A stretch of 64,000 bases of DNA from Medicago truncatula. Lineage: Eukaryota > Streptophyta > Magnoliopsida > Fabales > Fabaceae. The position numbers and the translations under genes were made by a program. Numbering within the stretch: the stretch's first letter is position 1; the number at the start of each line of letters is the position of its first letter. Under the pieces are notes generated by a model. It was not told the DNA's origin and did no database searches. It saw only the letters and a program-made list of their open reading frames with translations. This document shows positions 37,700 to 49,400 of this stretch, piece after piece. The DNA is taken from contig NC_053048.1 in NCBI RefSeq assembly GCF_003473485.1, forward strand, positions 39,862,755-39,926,754, given 5' to 3'.

Positions 37700-37880
37700 G
37701 AGGTTAATCGTGATATTTCCCCTGTAAAATAAGTCATTTTTTGTTTACCCCCTAAGAAATCTTCGGTTTGAAATTCGTCCTTGTAATTTTTTTTCTTTCT
37801 TCAGAATACCCCCTGACCCATCTGACCGTGCATGTTTGATGACATGGCACACTGAGTGGCACACTAACTGTATAATTAAT
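37700..37880. mobile_element. Lone Mutator-like terminal repeat
   Basis: The phrases TTTCCCCTGTAAAATAAG, TACCCCCTAAGAAATC and GATGACATGGCACACTGAG follow the layout of the MULE terminal repeat at 32733 without being the same family. No inverse partner was found to the right. The following 37880-38450 is extremely AT-rich. Confidence 0.45.
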
Positions 37881-38898
37881 TTTGTTTTTTTAAGGGTACA
37901 TGTGGCATTTGTGCCCTTTTTTTAAAATAATTTAGAAATAAAAAATTAATTTTGGAGAATAAAAAAATTGTAAAAATTATAAAAAAATATGTTTTTTTTA
38001 CGAAAAATACATTTTTTTAAAATTCAGGAAATATTTTTTTATTATGAAAAATAATTTTTAAAATTTTATTTTTTGTATAAAAAAAATGAACTTTTTTGAA
38101 ATATATTTTATAAATTATCTTCCATAATTTTCCATTTTCGTATAAAGAATGAAACTTTTTCTAATATTTTAATTTCTTAATGTATCCAGATTTTTAAAAA
38201 TTAAAATATTTTCCAGATTTTTTTTTGTATATTTTTTTATTTTACCTTTTTTTTAAACATGGAATTTGTTTTTCTAGTTTTTGCTTTTATTTAATTTTGG
38301 AAAAAAATCCAAAAAAAAATTTCTCTGATTTTTTTCTTCTAATTTTTAAATTTTTGAAAAAAAAATTATTGTTTTTTCTTATTTTTTTAGTTTTTGTAAA
38401 AAAACTTAGTTTTTTTTTACAATTTTTTGATTTTTAAAAATAAAATTTGATGTCTCAATCCCATTTCCATTTTTAATTCATTGGAAGAGCCGCAATTTAT
38501 AAGCACCAAGACAATTGTTGCACTGACACATTAACCAATCGCTGAACGTCACTTCAAAGAAAAATTCATTTTTCTCATGACAAATCAATAAAACTCCAAT
38601 CAACCAAATCACACACTTGAAGTCAACTTTGACAAATCAATAAAAACAATTTATTATTTTTTTAGTTTTTTTTTCCTCATCTACCACTATACTAGCTATC
38701 AACACTCCTCCCAAAAGTAAATATATCTTTTAGCCGAATGGACTCCCAAACTCCTTCTGTGCAACACATTATTCAACTTATGAAGAATAATCGTAGAGAG
38801 GACCTTGTACATACACACCCTACAAACGAAATTAATTGGTCTAAGATTTAATACTTTAACTAAATGATTTATTTTTGGAAGTGAAGCGTGAATACGCC
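37880..38898. other. Extremely AT-rich intergenic DNA
   Basis: Long T-rich and A-rich runs to about 38450, then ordinary intergenic sequence. No gene seen. Confidence 0.45.
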
Positions 38899-38912
38899 TT
38901 TCACTAACCTCC

Positions 38913-39096
38913 ATTTTTTTTAAAAAAACTCGATATCCGATCTAAGAATCGACTAATTCGAGGGGACCAATTTCACCGCCCACTTGCAGGGCCCCATTTA
39001 AAGCTAGAGCGAGCTCTGTATGGACTTAGCCCACTAAAATTGACACCAGAGCAAACTCCAAATTCCCAAGCCAACACTAGGCCAACCCCAAATGGG
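38913..39096 (-). mobile_element. SINE with perfect 14-bp target duplication
   Basis: The same family as 29487-29699, diverged. On the minus strand it runs from GGTTGGCCTAGTGTTGGC through GGGCTAAGTCCATACAGAGC and GGTGAAATTGGTCCCCTCG to GGATATCGAG with a T/A tail. TTTCACTAACCTCC occurs exactly on both sides (38899-38912 and 39097-39110), showing retroposition with a target-site duplication. Confidence 0.88.
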
Positions 39097-39110
39097 TTTC
39101 ACTAACCTCC

Positions 39111-39683
39111 CATTATTACGAAACTATGCCATATATCTAACAAGATCCAAAATTCCTAAAAAAATTGCAAAATCCACATCGTTGGGACCATGACTCTTCG
39201 CACTTTCAAACTCCTCGCCGCTTGTTTTTTTCATCCTCTGAGAATCCTCGAATCAACCCATCGACTTCGACCTCATTGATCGTCTGTTAGCCATGTAAGC
39301 ATGTTTTTTAATGGGAGGTGACACTAGAGACCAAGTTTGATAGTTCTAAACATAGAGAAAGTGATAAAAAAATAATAATAATAACAGGACAAAAAAAAAA
39401 ATTCCTATATTTGCATACGCAAAATATATATTTAAAGAAAAAAAAGAATTTATTATTTTAAAATAAAGCATGTGTAAATAAAAAAATCAAGAACAGTTAC
39501 TAGTATTAAGTTAGAGCGTATACCACAATAAAAATTAAAATTAAAAGCTGGTCAAAGTATGTCTATTTTTTTGCTTATATATTATGTATTTATGTTAGAG
39601 ATGAGCTCAAATCAACCTTTCACTTATACAAACAATTCTATGAGTGGCTTTTGGTATTAAAATATAAGTTTAATGGTGATGGG
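39111..39683. other. Intergenic DNA
   Basis: No gene, RNA or clear repeat was recognised. Confidence 0.4.
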
Positions 39684-39812
39684 TTGCACACACAACCAAT
39701 TAAAACATTTAGAATTGTCACATAAATTAAAAACGCTAATTGATGTGACAATTCTATATTTTATTTTTTGAGAAATGACAATTCTATATATTTTAATTGG
39801 TTGTGTGTGCAA
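39684..39812. mobile_element. Short MITE with perfect 22-bp inverted ends
   Basis: Positions 39684-39705 and 39791-39812 are perfect inverted copies (TTGCACACACAACCAATTAA plus AA). Inside, AGAATTGTCACA and TGTGACAATTCT form a second inverted pair, and GACAATTCTATAT is duplicated in tandem. 129 bp, non-coding. Confidence 0.75.
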
Positions 39813-40119
39813 AGTTGTTTTTAATTTTTTTCTTAGAGGAGAAGTTGTTTTCGATTATCAACCCACAATCATCAAACTCTTAAAATATTTATTTATTTAA
39901 AAACATAATTTAAATTAAACGAAATTATATTTTTCCTTATAAAAAATTATATACGATATTTATAATTTCTTCACCTAAAAAAAAGATATTTATATTTTTT
40001 TATCAATTGTCAAGATAAAATGTTTTTCCTTATCAATAAACGAAATTAAAACGGAATAAAAACTACATGTAACTATATTTTTAACAATAATATTTAGATT
40101 AAAGTAGATGTAAATCATC

Positions 40120-40545
40120 GTATTCATGTTGGGTGATTGAAATGGAGAAGAGCTTAATGTGTATTGTGCGCTAAGAATGTACCATTTAAGTAAGTGTAGC
40201 GGAGATAAGGATTTTGCGCTGAATGAGATTATGAATGACACTATTAGAGAGTGTGTGTGGGTGGTGGTGGGACATCTATAGTAGAAAGTTGGTATAAAAT
40301 AGGCTGACATGTAGAGAGAAGACCCGCAGATGCCGTTGTAAGAAAAGTATAACAGATGGAGAAGAGTTAAGTCAAAAGAGATAGAGTAAGACATAGGAAA
40401 ACCACAAGAGAAACACTTAAAAATGATTTCGAGGTTAATGAACTGAAGTCAAATATAGTTTATGATACACCATTATGATGTAATTTGATCCATGTAACTG
40501 ATCCCATGAAGTGGGATAAGATTTGTTGTTGTTGTTGTTGATTTT
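40120..40545 (+). mobile_element. LINE 3' fragment with (GTT)n tail
   Basis: The plus-strand translation gives scraps of the L1-type reverse transcriptase C-terminus (HVERRPADAVVRK, KTTRETLKNDFEVNEL, NLIHVTDP) broken by stops, then the shared 3' end with GTGGGATAAGATTTG and five GTT units. It is the same 3' end as the copy at 4090-4315. Confidence 0.8.
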
Positions 40546-40873
40546 GATATATTTGCTAATTTCCAAAAAAACATATTTTCTAATCTCAAATTAATTTATT
40601 TTTTGTTGAAGAAATTAGTTTTTTATATTATAATTTTATCACATAACTTAACGTGACTTTTTAATAGATGTTTTATATACTTTTTCTTTTGTTAAGTTTT
40701 TCAACAGACAAATCTTTTTCATCAATATGCATAGGTAAAGCTGTTTAAAAAGTATTTTTCAAGCAATTGCTTTAAAAATATTTTAAAAAAATCATATGAA
40801 ATTATGTTGCCTAAAAGCTTTCAAAGCGTTCAAAAGTTTTTTTTTTTAAGGTAATGTTGAAAGATAACGGTAG

Positions 40874-41441
40874 GGTGAGGTTTAGCATGGGAAAGCTACT
40901 TTTTTTCCACCATGAGAAAGTTGGTTTTTGACCATTAGATCAAACCAAGAACACATCCTTATCATACTCCCTCATCACTAGATTTTGTAATTTTATTATT
41001 TTAAAAACAAAAAATATATTTCGAAATTAAAATAAACATTTAAAAATAAAAAATAAATTTAAAAATATGGAAATTTATTTTCCAAAATTTTAAAAAATAT
41101 AAATAAACTTGTTTTCAAAAAATTTAATTATGATTTTCGAAGATTAAATTTTTGTAATTTTCAAAAATTAATTTCCATATTTTTTTTAGAATTTTTTATT
41201 TCGAAAAAAATGTAAAAATTTCTGAAAATATTTTTTTTGTATCAATCAGACATTTATTTTTAAATTTATTTTTTTATTTTTAAATGTTTATTTTAATTTC
41301 GAAATATATTTTTTATTTTTAAAATTATAAAATCTAGTGATGAGGGAGTATGATAAGGATGTGTTCTTAGTTTGATCTAATGGTCAAAAACTAACTTTCC
41401 CATGGTGGGAAAAAAGTAACTTTCCCATACTAAACCTCACC
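40874..41441. repeat. 568-bp fold-back element
   Basis: The left arm starts GGTGAGGTTTAGCATGGGAAAG and the right arm ends with the inverse, CTTTCCCATACTAAACCTCACC. Both arms also hold CCACCATG(A/G)GAAAGTTGGTTTTTGACCATT and ACACATCCTTATCATACTCC in inverse copy, and the AT-rich centre (TTCGAAATTAAAATAAAC and its inverse) also pairs. The arms are about 250-280 bp each. No target duplication is evident. Confidence 0.85.
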
Positions 41442-41899
41442 GTCTAGTAGATCTAGGAAGTGGATAATTTTATATTTGTTTTTTTTTTTTTTGACAAAAA
41501 TGAGGTAGGTATTTGCAAAGTTGCTTTGATACGAATTTATGGTGAATTTTGGCGACTTTTTTTGTTTTGTTTGAACCTACGATCTTTAAGATGAAGGTGA
41601 AACGTCTTATCAACTAAATTACATTTTCTTATCACGATTGTTGTATATTATTTAATCTCAAATCATAACAAATTAATTTCATTCTTTGAATGTGATACAT
41701 GGATTTTCATTTTATTTGATGCATTTGTAAAAAAGTTTTACAACATTGATCTATGAAAATGAAAATCAATCTCATTCTTTGAAAGCGATACATTTTTTGT
41801 TGTTGTATGAATTAGATATCATTTGCTTTGTAATGCAAATATTAATCAATCGATTAGGTATGACTGCAACTGCAATAGATGGTAAAATATTGTCTAAAA

Positions 41900-42203
41900 T
41901 ATGGCTGATAATGAACCGAGTCAACTCGAACATAGTTCGGAATTCGACTTGACAATTAACTCGTTGAACTTGGTTCATGAATGAAATGAACTGAACTTGA
42001 GCTAAAAGTACCGTCCTTGAGCTGAACGAGCCAACAAGATGAACCTAATGAGCCAAACCGAGTTGCTCGTGAGCTGTAAATGAGTCAAACTCATGCTAAA
42101 ATAAATATTCGTTTCAAACTCAAGTCGAATTTTGAGCTGAACCAAATTCCATTAAGTCGAATTGAGCTCAAACAAATTCGACTCGGCTTATTTTCAAACC
42201 CTA
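41900..42203. mobile_element. Small hAT element, relative of 25198-25940
   Basis: The ends TATGGCTGATAATGAACCGA and the inverse-like CGGCTTATTTTCAAACCCTA, with dense CGAGTTCG/AACTCG-type motifs inside, match the larger element. The flanking 8-mers GTCTAAAA and CTCTCAAG agree only partly, so the target duplication is weak. Confidence 0.65.
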
Positions 42204-42205
42204 CT

Positions 42206-42961
42206 CTCAAGAGATTAAACACCGTTACATTTTCAAATTTTTTACCATTTCATTCAAATACTCTTGAATTTAAAATTGATACGTTACTTTGGATTCATTA
42301 ATTAATTGCATTGATCTTGTCGGATAGAACTACGTTTAATTTTTTCCGCTAATAATCGTTGATCTGTCACATAGATATAGCTGCACCTCTTTACATACCC
42401 TTGATTGGGGCCATCTCCTCTATGGTGGCCGTTTGTGACAACCGCTTTACTCCAATGGTAACTCAAATGTTATGTGAACGTGTACGCACCATTTTTCCTA
42501 GAGTTTCTGATTAAAATGTGCATGTATGGTTACCAAAAAATAATGTGCATGTATGAAAAGAAGAGGCGTATTGGTTCTCCTCTTTGGCGGTTTAGACTTT
42601 TTGTCTTTGGAGATTAGAATTACAAATACAAACAAAGTCAAGGTCGTTTTGATTACATTGTCGTAATCCTAGTCAATGGCCAAAGTGGAAAGAACAATTA
42701 ACATCATGCCAAGTTTGATAATTTTGGGGTACATTGATGGGAATTGATTTTGAACCATTGTTTTTTTTTTTTTTTGACACAACTTTTTAGATAAATAATA
42801 CAATATTGTTTTAGACCTTGAGGTTGTTCATACATTTGTAAAAGTTGTACTCCCACCAGCATAAAATATAATAATATAACAATGTGGCTGGGTATATAAG
42901 TTTTTTTTTTTTGTTGATATTTTTTTTGAAGGGTTGTTGTTGAGAATTTTCTAGTTTACAT
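42206..42961. other. Intergenic DNA
   Basis: No gene recognised. Confidence 0.4.
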
Positions 42962-42970
42962 TTGATTCTA

Positions 42971-44170
42971 GCTCCGTTTCCGGTAGGAGACCTGAATAGA
43001 TCACCTACCGTAGGAGACATGACTATTTTTTTTTTGGCAAAATAAATATGAACCATTGGATAAAAGTAAATTAACTTTGGATCAAAATGCTTACTATATA
43101 CCTCCCACACCGAATTACTTTCTTTTATTCTAAATTACTCTTCTCTTTACTTCTAAATTACTCTTCTCTTTTATTTAAAAAAAAAAAAAACGGTCATGTC
43201 TCCATCATTATCATCGTCGTCCATAACATCATCATGGTTAGACTTAGAGACATAATCTCGGTGCCGTTTATGGTAGGAGACTTGAATAGATCTCCCACGG
43301 GAGGAGACTTTAAAAAAGATTGATTTTTTTTTTTTAATAACAAAAATGACATGTGTTGCGGTTAGATTGACGAAGAACACTGATCTTACCATAATCCTTC
43401 TACACTATATTTTTTTTTCATCTGGTAGATCTAAGAGAGAGACGTGTACTGTAGCAACTCCATTGTTGTTGCTGCACTTTCTGTTGATTGTTATACCTCC
43501 AACACAAATCGTCGTTTTTTTTTCAACACCAACACTTTTTTTTTTGTTCTTTTTATTCTATTTTCATTCGTAATTTTCCATTGACTAGTTTGTGTTCACA
43601 TCTGAACTTAAACACCATCCCTCTCCAGATCTGAGTTCTGTGAGTTTTTCCATTCCGATTTTGATTGTTTTGTTGTGTAACATTTGGTCTGGCGACGGAT
43701 TTAATCACTTTCATCTGAGTTTAGTGATGAATATGTGAACTTTGGGTTGAATGAATTGAATAATTGAGAAATCAATATTTTCTGCAATTTTGTTTTCAGG
43801 TGAATTAGATTAAATGAAATTTGAGTTTAATGAATGTTGTTTTCTGCAACTTTGGGTTGAATGGATTGGATTAAGATTTCCAAAAATTCGTCGTTGTTGT
43901 TGTGATTTTCCGGCGCATTGTCGTTGTGATTTTCCGGCGGCGGTGCATCGCGTTGTTGTTGTTGTTGGGCGAGTAAGAGATATGGAGAGGGAAAGAGAAA
44001 GATGATGGAACATAGTGTGAAAATAATCTAATGTTTAAAGAGTATGATAATACTATGGTCTTCAAAAGTTTTCAAGCACATCAAATGGTTGACATCAATT
44101 TTATAAAAAAAAAAAAGTCAAGTCACCTACGGTAGAAGACCCATCGAGGTCATGTACCGTAGCCTTAGCC
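42971..44170. mobile_element. Mutator-like element, 1200 bp, with a duplicated TIR
   Basis: TTGATTCTA flanks both ends exactly (42962-42970 and 44171-44179), a 9-bp MULE target duplication. The left TIR (CCGGTAGGAGACCTGAATAG, CACCTACCGTAGGAGAC, ATGACT) and the right TIR in inverse (ACGGTACATGACCTCGATGG, CTACCGTAGGTGACTTGACT) align over about 60 bases. A further copy of the left TIR lies inside at about 43259-43316 in the same orientation. The interior 43560-44000 is less AT-rich, resembles plant 5' UTR or gene sequence, and may be captured. No transposase. Confidence 0.82.
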
Positions 44171-44179
44171 TTGATTCTA

Positions 44180-45550
44180 ATCACTAGAATCTTTAACCTA
44201 CTAGAAGACACTTCAAATCAAAATATTCCTACAACTTAAATTTGATTGTTCCTTAAAAAAAAAAAAACTGTGATTATGAATGCTATATTTTGAGCAAATT
44301 TTTTTTTTGTCAAATAGTTTAGTGGCTATAGCTTACACATATAAATGTGAAGAAGTGAGATATGTTCGAACCTCGACACTTGCATATTATATGCAATATC
44401 CTACCAACGATCTAAACTCACGGAGATGAGCTAATAAATTATAACTCTATATAAAAAAAAATCTCGGTTGGTAACATTTTTTTCCCCTTCTCACGAGCAT
44501 TTTTTGTTCCTCTCTCTGTTTTGCCTGAAAAATTAAAATATTAATTCAACAACTTTTTTTAATGATATTTCACATTTATACACTAATCCAACTACTAATT
44601 TTATATAATATACAAATTCGATCAATTAACGTCTTTTATGGATATGTTTATAAGCTATTCACTATAAACTAATCCATTATAAACTATTTTTTGACTAACA
44701 TATCATCTGATCACCTGAATTCGTTGCATGAGTAGTCATCAAATATAAATAGACGACTCCATAAATTAAACACAACTTCTTTTTCAAGCAGCCAACTCTC
44801 TAAGCATTACATTTGATTTTTTTAAATTCGTAAAAAAACATACATTTCATAATATTTTAAATTATTGTGTTTTGTGGTGGATGTTTTTCTAATTCATATA
44901 TAAAAAGGATGAACACTCATCAAAAAGTTTAAAAGAAATTTTTTATCTTAAAAATGGTACATTCAATTCTTTCTAACTATAGATATTAACCTTTACTACA
45001 TAAAATATATAATTTATTTCATTTGTTAGCATGACTCTGAAATAAAAGATAATTATCTTTATAAGGCTATTTTTTTGAATAATTAGTAGTTAAAAACTAC
45101 TAAAACTAGAAACAAAAATAATAAAATATATGATATAATGGTAGTATTTTTCTGAAAATGAAATGAAATAAAATAAAAAATATGATATGATCCTTCAAAA
45201 AAAAATAAAAATATGATATGATAATTAAATGTGTTTGGATATTAGAAAGGCACACATACCATACTACATTTGCATGGTGCATATGATATTCTCACACACA
45301 CAACAACACTCACACACGTACATATATACACAACCAACAACAACACCACCAATAATCTCACCATTACCGCATCCTCTCTTTTCTTTTCTCTTCATCAATC
45401 AAAAAAATTTAAAATATTTTTTTTTAATAAAACTCGATATAACAAAAACCGAACACAAGGTTAACCCATATCTAATATCTTCTTCTTCATCTTCCATTTC
45501 ACGAACCCTAATTTCATTCATCAATCACCATGCTTTCTTCTCCATAGTGA
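44180..45550. other. Intergenic DNA and promoter side of the MLK gene
   Basis: AT-rich to about 45240, then a CA-rich microsatellite-like stretch (CACACACAACAACACTCACA, 45290-45350) and pyrimidine-rich leader sequence. An open frame from 45229 to 45795 covers the leader and has no recognised domain. Confidence 0.4.
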
Positions 45551-45559
45551 AACAACTCT

Positions 45560-46380
45560 TCACTTTTTTTTTTCAACATTACGCATTTCTTCGTTTTTTG
45601 TTACTGATTCTTCCACGATCGTTACTTTCATCGCTTTCTCTTTTGTTTCCTGATTCAATCGCAACCCGATCCTTCCATTTTTGGAGCTCCACGTCTCGAT
45701 CTGTGAGTTTTTTTCGTTTTTATTTGTTTTTTGTTTTTTATATATATGTGGCATATTTGCGTTTGGATTATCGATTTTTCCTTTATTTTTGTTGATTTTT
45801 TTTTCCGATCGGTTTGGTTTTTTCTCAGCGATGACGGTTATTCAGTTTTTTGTTTGTTTCTGATAAATTTTGGATGATCGGAATTAAGTTTTAAATTATT
45901 CGTTGAGTGTTAATTTGAAAAGTCGTTTTTGATTATGAACTTTTGACGTCGTTGTTGATTCAGTTGAAACAATTGGTGAGATTTGCAAGTTTGAATTCAT
46001 GTACTTTGTTTTGAAATGAAATGAAATGATTAGAATAGGAACTTTTTTGTTAGTTTCTGATTTTGTTTTTCTGTTAAATTGTTTTAACTATTTACCATGA
46101 TGATATAGAAAGTGTCTGTTGAATTTAGAATGCAGAAAATGGTAGATTTCTTTGTATTCTTTTAGGTACATTGTTTTTGTTGTGGAGAGTGTAGTTTGCT
46201 GAAATTTGGTGTCTAATGCCTTTTCAGTATGTTTTTATCTGATGTCGAAATGAGGATTGCCACATGGATATTTTTTAAACTTTTGCGCGCGAAGTGTGGT
46301 TTGTTGTTTTTGCAGAAAAGGGTGTCTCGATGAATGCTCTTATTTCATATGTGTAATTGCTTTGATTATTTTTATTGCAG
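45560..46380 (+). other. Probable 5' UTR exon and UTR intron of the MLK gene
   Basis: Leader-like sequence ends CACGTCTCGATCT/GTGAGT near 45701, and TTTTTATTGCAG/AGG at 46380 is a good acceptor 59 bases before the start codon. Together they suggest a 5' UTR intron of about 0.68 kb. This is inferred from splice signals only. Confidence 0.5.
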
Positions 46381-46439
46381 AGGATTTTTTTGCTGTTTTC
46401 GGGGACTATAACGTGGGCTATGATTTGAATGGGGAGAGG

Positions 46440-49400
46440 ATGCCAGAGTTGAGAAGTGGAGCAAGAAGGTCAAAGCGGCTTGGAGATCTTCAGCCTGGTC
46501 CACAACCTGTTGATCAAGGAGAGAATTGGGCAGAGCCTGCGCAGAACCGAACTAGGAGGAGAGTTGGAGGTGGAAGAGGAAGAGGTGGTAATGCCACAGG
46601 TTTAGGTAAAGGGTCTTCACCAGCTGTACCCACGAGACGAACTGCAGCTGGTAGAGGCCGCGGAGCAAGATTGATTGATTTGGATCCTCAACCTTGTGAC
46701 CTCCTTCCAGAACCTGTTGCATTAAGGGCGCAGGAACCTGTTTACAATAACGTAGAGGTAGTGGCCAATAATAACATTGCGATGGAGGGTGGAAGTGGTG
46801 ATAAAGGGGTGGCAGCTGAAGAAGACGCAAGCACAACCCCTGTCCCTGAGAGGGTATCTTCTTTACTTTGCGTTGCTTCTCTTGCATTGCCTTAGTGCAT
46901 TTTCAAAGATATTGCTGCAAATTTGTTTTAATGACGTGATTATTCGTTGTATCATTTATTAATTTTTTTTACATGCTTTGCTGTTTTTCATTAATATGTT
47001 GAATATATATTAATTGAGCTGTTCTGGAACTGAGATGGTAATCGAGATTTTGGTTTTGCATTTTATTTAAAGAATGTTTGTTATGTTCTGGTTCACCAGT
47101 TCATCCATGAAAGAGTTATTAACATCCTGTCAGTATAGATTTGTTGGTATCTTAATTTATATCAACACACGTATTTATGCAGGTGCAAGTTGGCAACTCT
47201 CCTGTATATAAGACAGAAAGGAAGTTGGGTAAGGGCGGTTTTGGCCAAGTTTATGTTGGCAGAAGGGTTAGTGGTGGCTCTGATCGAGTAGGTCCTGATG
47301 CTATTGAGGTATTACTCCGACATTCGATCTTTCTCTATCTCCCTCTCTCTCTGTCTGTCTTTCGGATCCAATGAAATATTAATAACACTGTTGTATGATA
47401 CATTACCTTTTTCTTATTTAACTCTGTTTGAAGGTTGCACTCAAGTTTGAGCATAGAAACAGTAAAGGTTGTAATTATGGGCCTCCTTATGAGTGGCAAG
47501 TTTACAGGTATAAACAATCTTTCATGCATGAAAAGGCTTACCAAGAATACATTTTTTAAGCATTCTCAAGTGCTTTAATTTTATTTTATCCAATTCTAAC
47601 TTTTGTATTTTTGGCATTGATAAGTAATCTGAATGGCTGTTATGGCATTCCCGGGGTTCATTACAAGGGTCGACAAGGAGATTTCTACATTTTGGTGAGA
47701 TATGGTTTCAACTTCCCTTTATCAACATATATTGGCTGGTTCTTTTTTCTAAAGGAAAACAAATTATTTCAGGTGATGGACATACTTGGGCCCAGCCTTT
47801 GGGATGTGTGGAATTCTCTTGGTCAATCGTAAGATTTGGACTATTTGTTTCATTATTTAGGTTCACATAGTATTACTGTAAATTCTTTAAGTTCATTCCA
47901 CTTTGGCTCCACTGAACTTTTATCATCTTGACAGGATGTCACCAAGTATGGCTGCTTGCATTGCAGTGGAGGCAATATCAATTCTTGAGAAGCTCCATTT
48001 GAAAGGGTAAATCCTTTTGATATTTTTTTCAGAGTCAATAGTAATATTCCCATTTATTATGAATAGGTTATGGCCGATTGCTTTTTATAAATGAAACTCG
48101 TGTCATTGAATCAGGTTTGTGCACGGAGATGTAAAACCAGAAAACTTTTTGCTTGGTCAACCCGGAACGGCTGATGATAAGAAGTTATATCTTATTGATC
48201 TTGGTTTAGGTATGCCGTCTTTTCAAGCCAGTTAGTTTTGTGTTCCCACTGCGTTAATTTTCTCTCTATTCGACCTTAGGTTTTATTTATTTGGAGTTAT
48301 ACCATATTTTGCTTGTTCATTAATGTTCCATACCATGTGTTGTCTTCAGCTTCTAAATGGAAGGATGCATCATCTGGTCAACACGTTGAATATGATCAGA
48401 GACCTGATATATTCAGGTTTGTAAATGTTGCGAGTGTAACATGGCTATCTTTTGTGTTTTTGTATTGACATACAGATAATATGCCTTTTTGTGCAGGGGA
48501 ACGATAAGATATGCTAGTGTACATGCACATTTAGGTAGGACGGGCAGTCGAAGGGATGATCTTGAGTCACTGGCATACACATTGATATTTCTCATAAAAG
48601 GGAGATTGCCATGGCAGGGTTATCAGGTGTGTTTTCTATTATCTCATCGTGTATAGATTATTGCTTGCTTCTTAGAGATTTTATCTTATATGGTATGATT
48701 TCTCTCTTCCCCCCAATCTACAGGGTGACAATAAAAGTTTTCTTGTTTGTAAGAAAAAAATGTCCACTTCTGCGGAGTTGATGTGCTGCTTTTGTCCCGC
48801 CCCATTTAAGCTGTTCCTAGAAGCAGTTACTAACATGAGATTTGACGAGGAGCCAAATTATTCCAAGCTTATATCACTTTTTGACAGCTTGATCGAACCA
48901 TGCACTCCATTGAGACCTATTAGAATTGATGGAGCTTTAAAGGTTATTTTAGCTGTCTTTTGTATTTATTTGAAGGTTTTAAGTGCTGTTTCTTTTCAAA
49001 AAACGAGGTTATCTGAATGCTATACTTTTTTTATATATAGGTTGGTCAAAAACGAGGAAGGATGCTTATTAATCTGGAAGAAGATGAGCAGCCTAAGAAA
49101 AAAGTGCGATTGGGTAGTCCTGCTACTCAGTGGATATCAGTGTATAATGCACGCCGTCCAATGAAGCAGAGGTAATTGATATCTTCTATATGGCATCTTC
49201 TTAATGATACTGTTAATAGAGTGTGTTGCAAATTGCAATGTGATATTTTATTTCTCAATGTCTGTTTCTCTTCGTTTTGCTTTGCTGTTTCTTCTCCATT
49301 CATTCAACCTCCAAAGGCTGGGGGATATCACTGTTATACCAAGCCAATGCCCTGAGTTCTCCATTTGCTTTGTTACATGATGCATCATATTCCCCGCAAA

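Noticed and set aside
45229-45795. A 188-residue plus-strand protein
   Set aside because: It overlaps the leader of the MLK gene, is low-complexity and Phe/Ser/His rich, crosses a likely splice donor and matches no family.
46552-46887. A 111-residue minus-strand protein
   Set aside because: Antisense to the first coding exon of the MLK gene, which has strong family identity.
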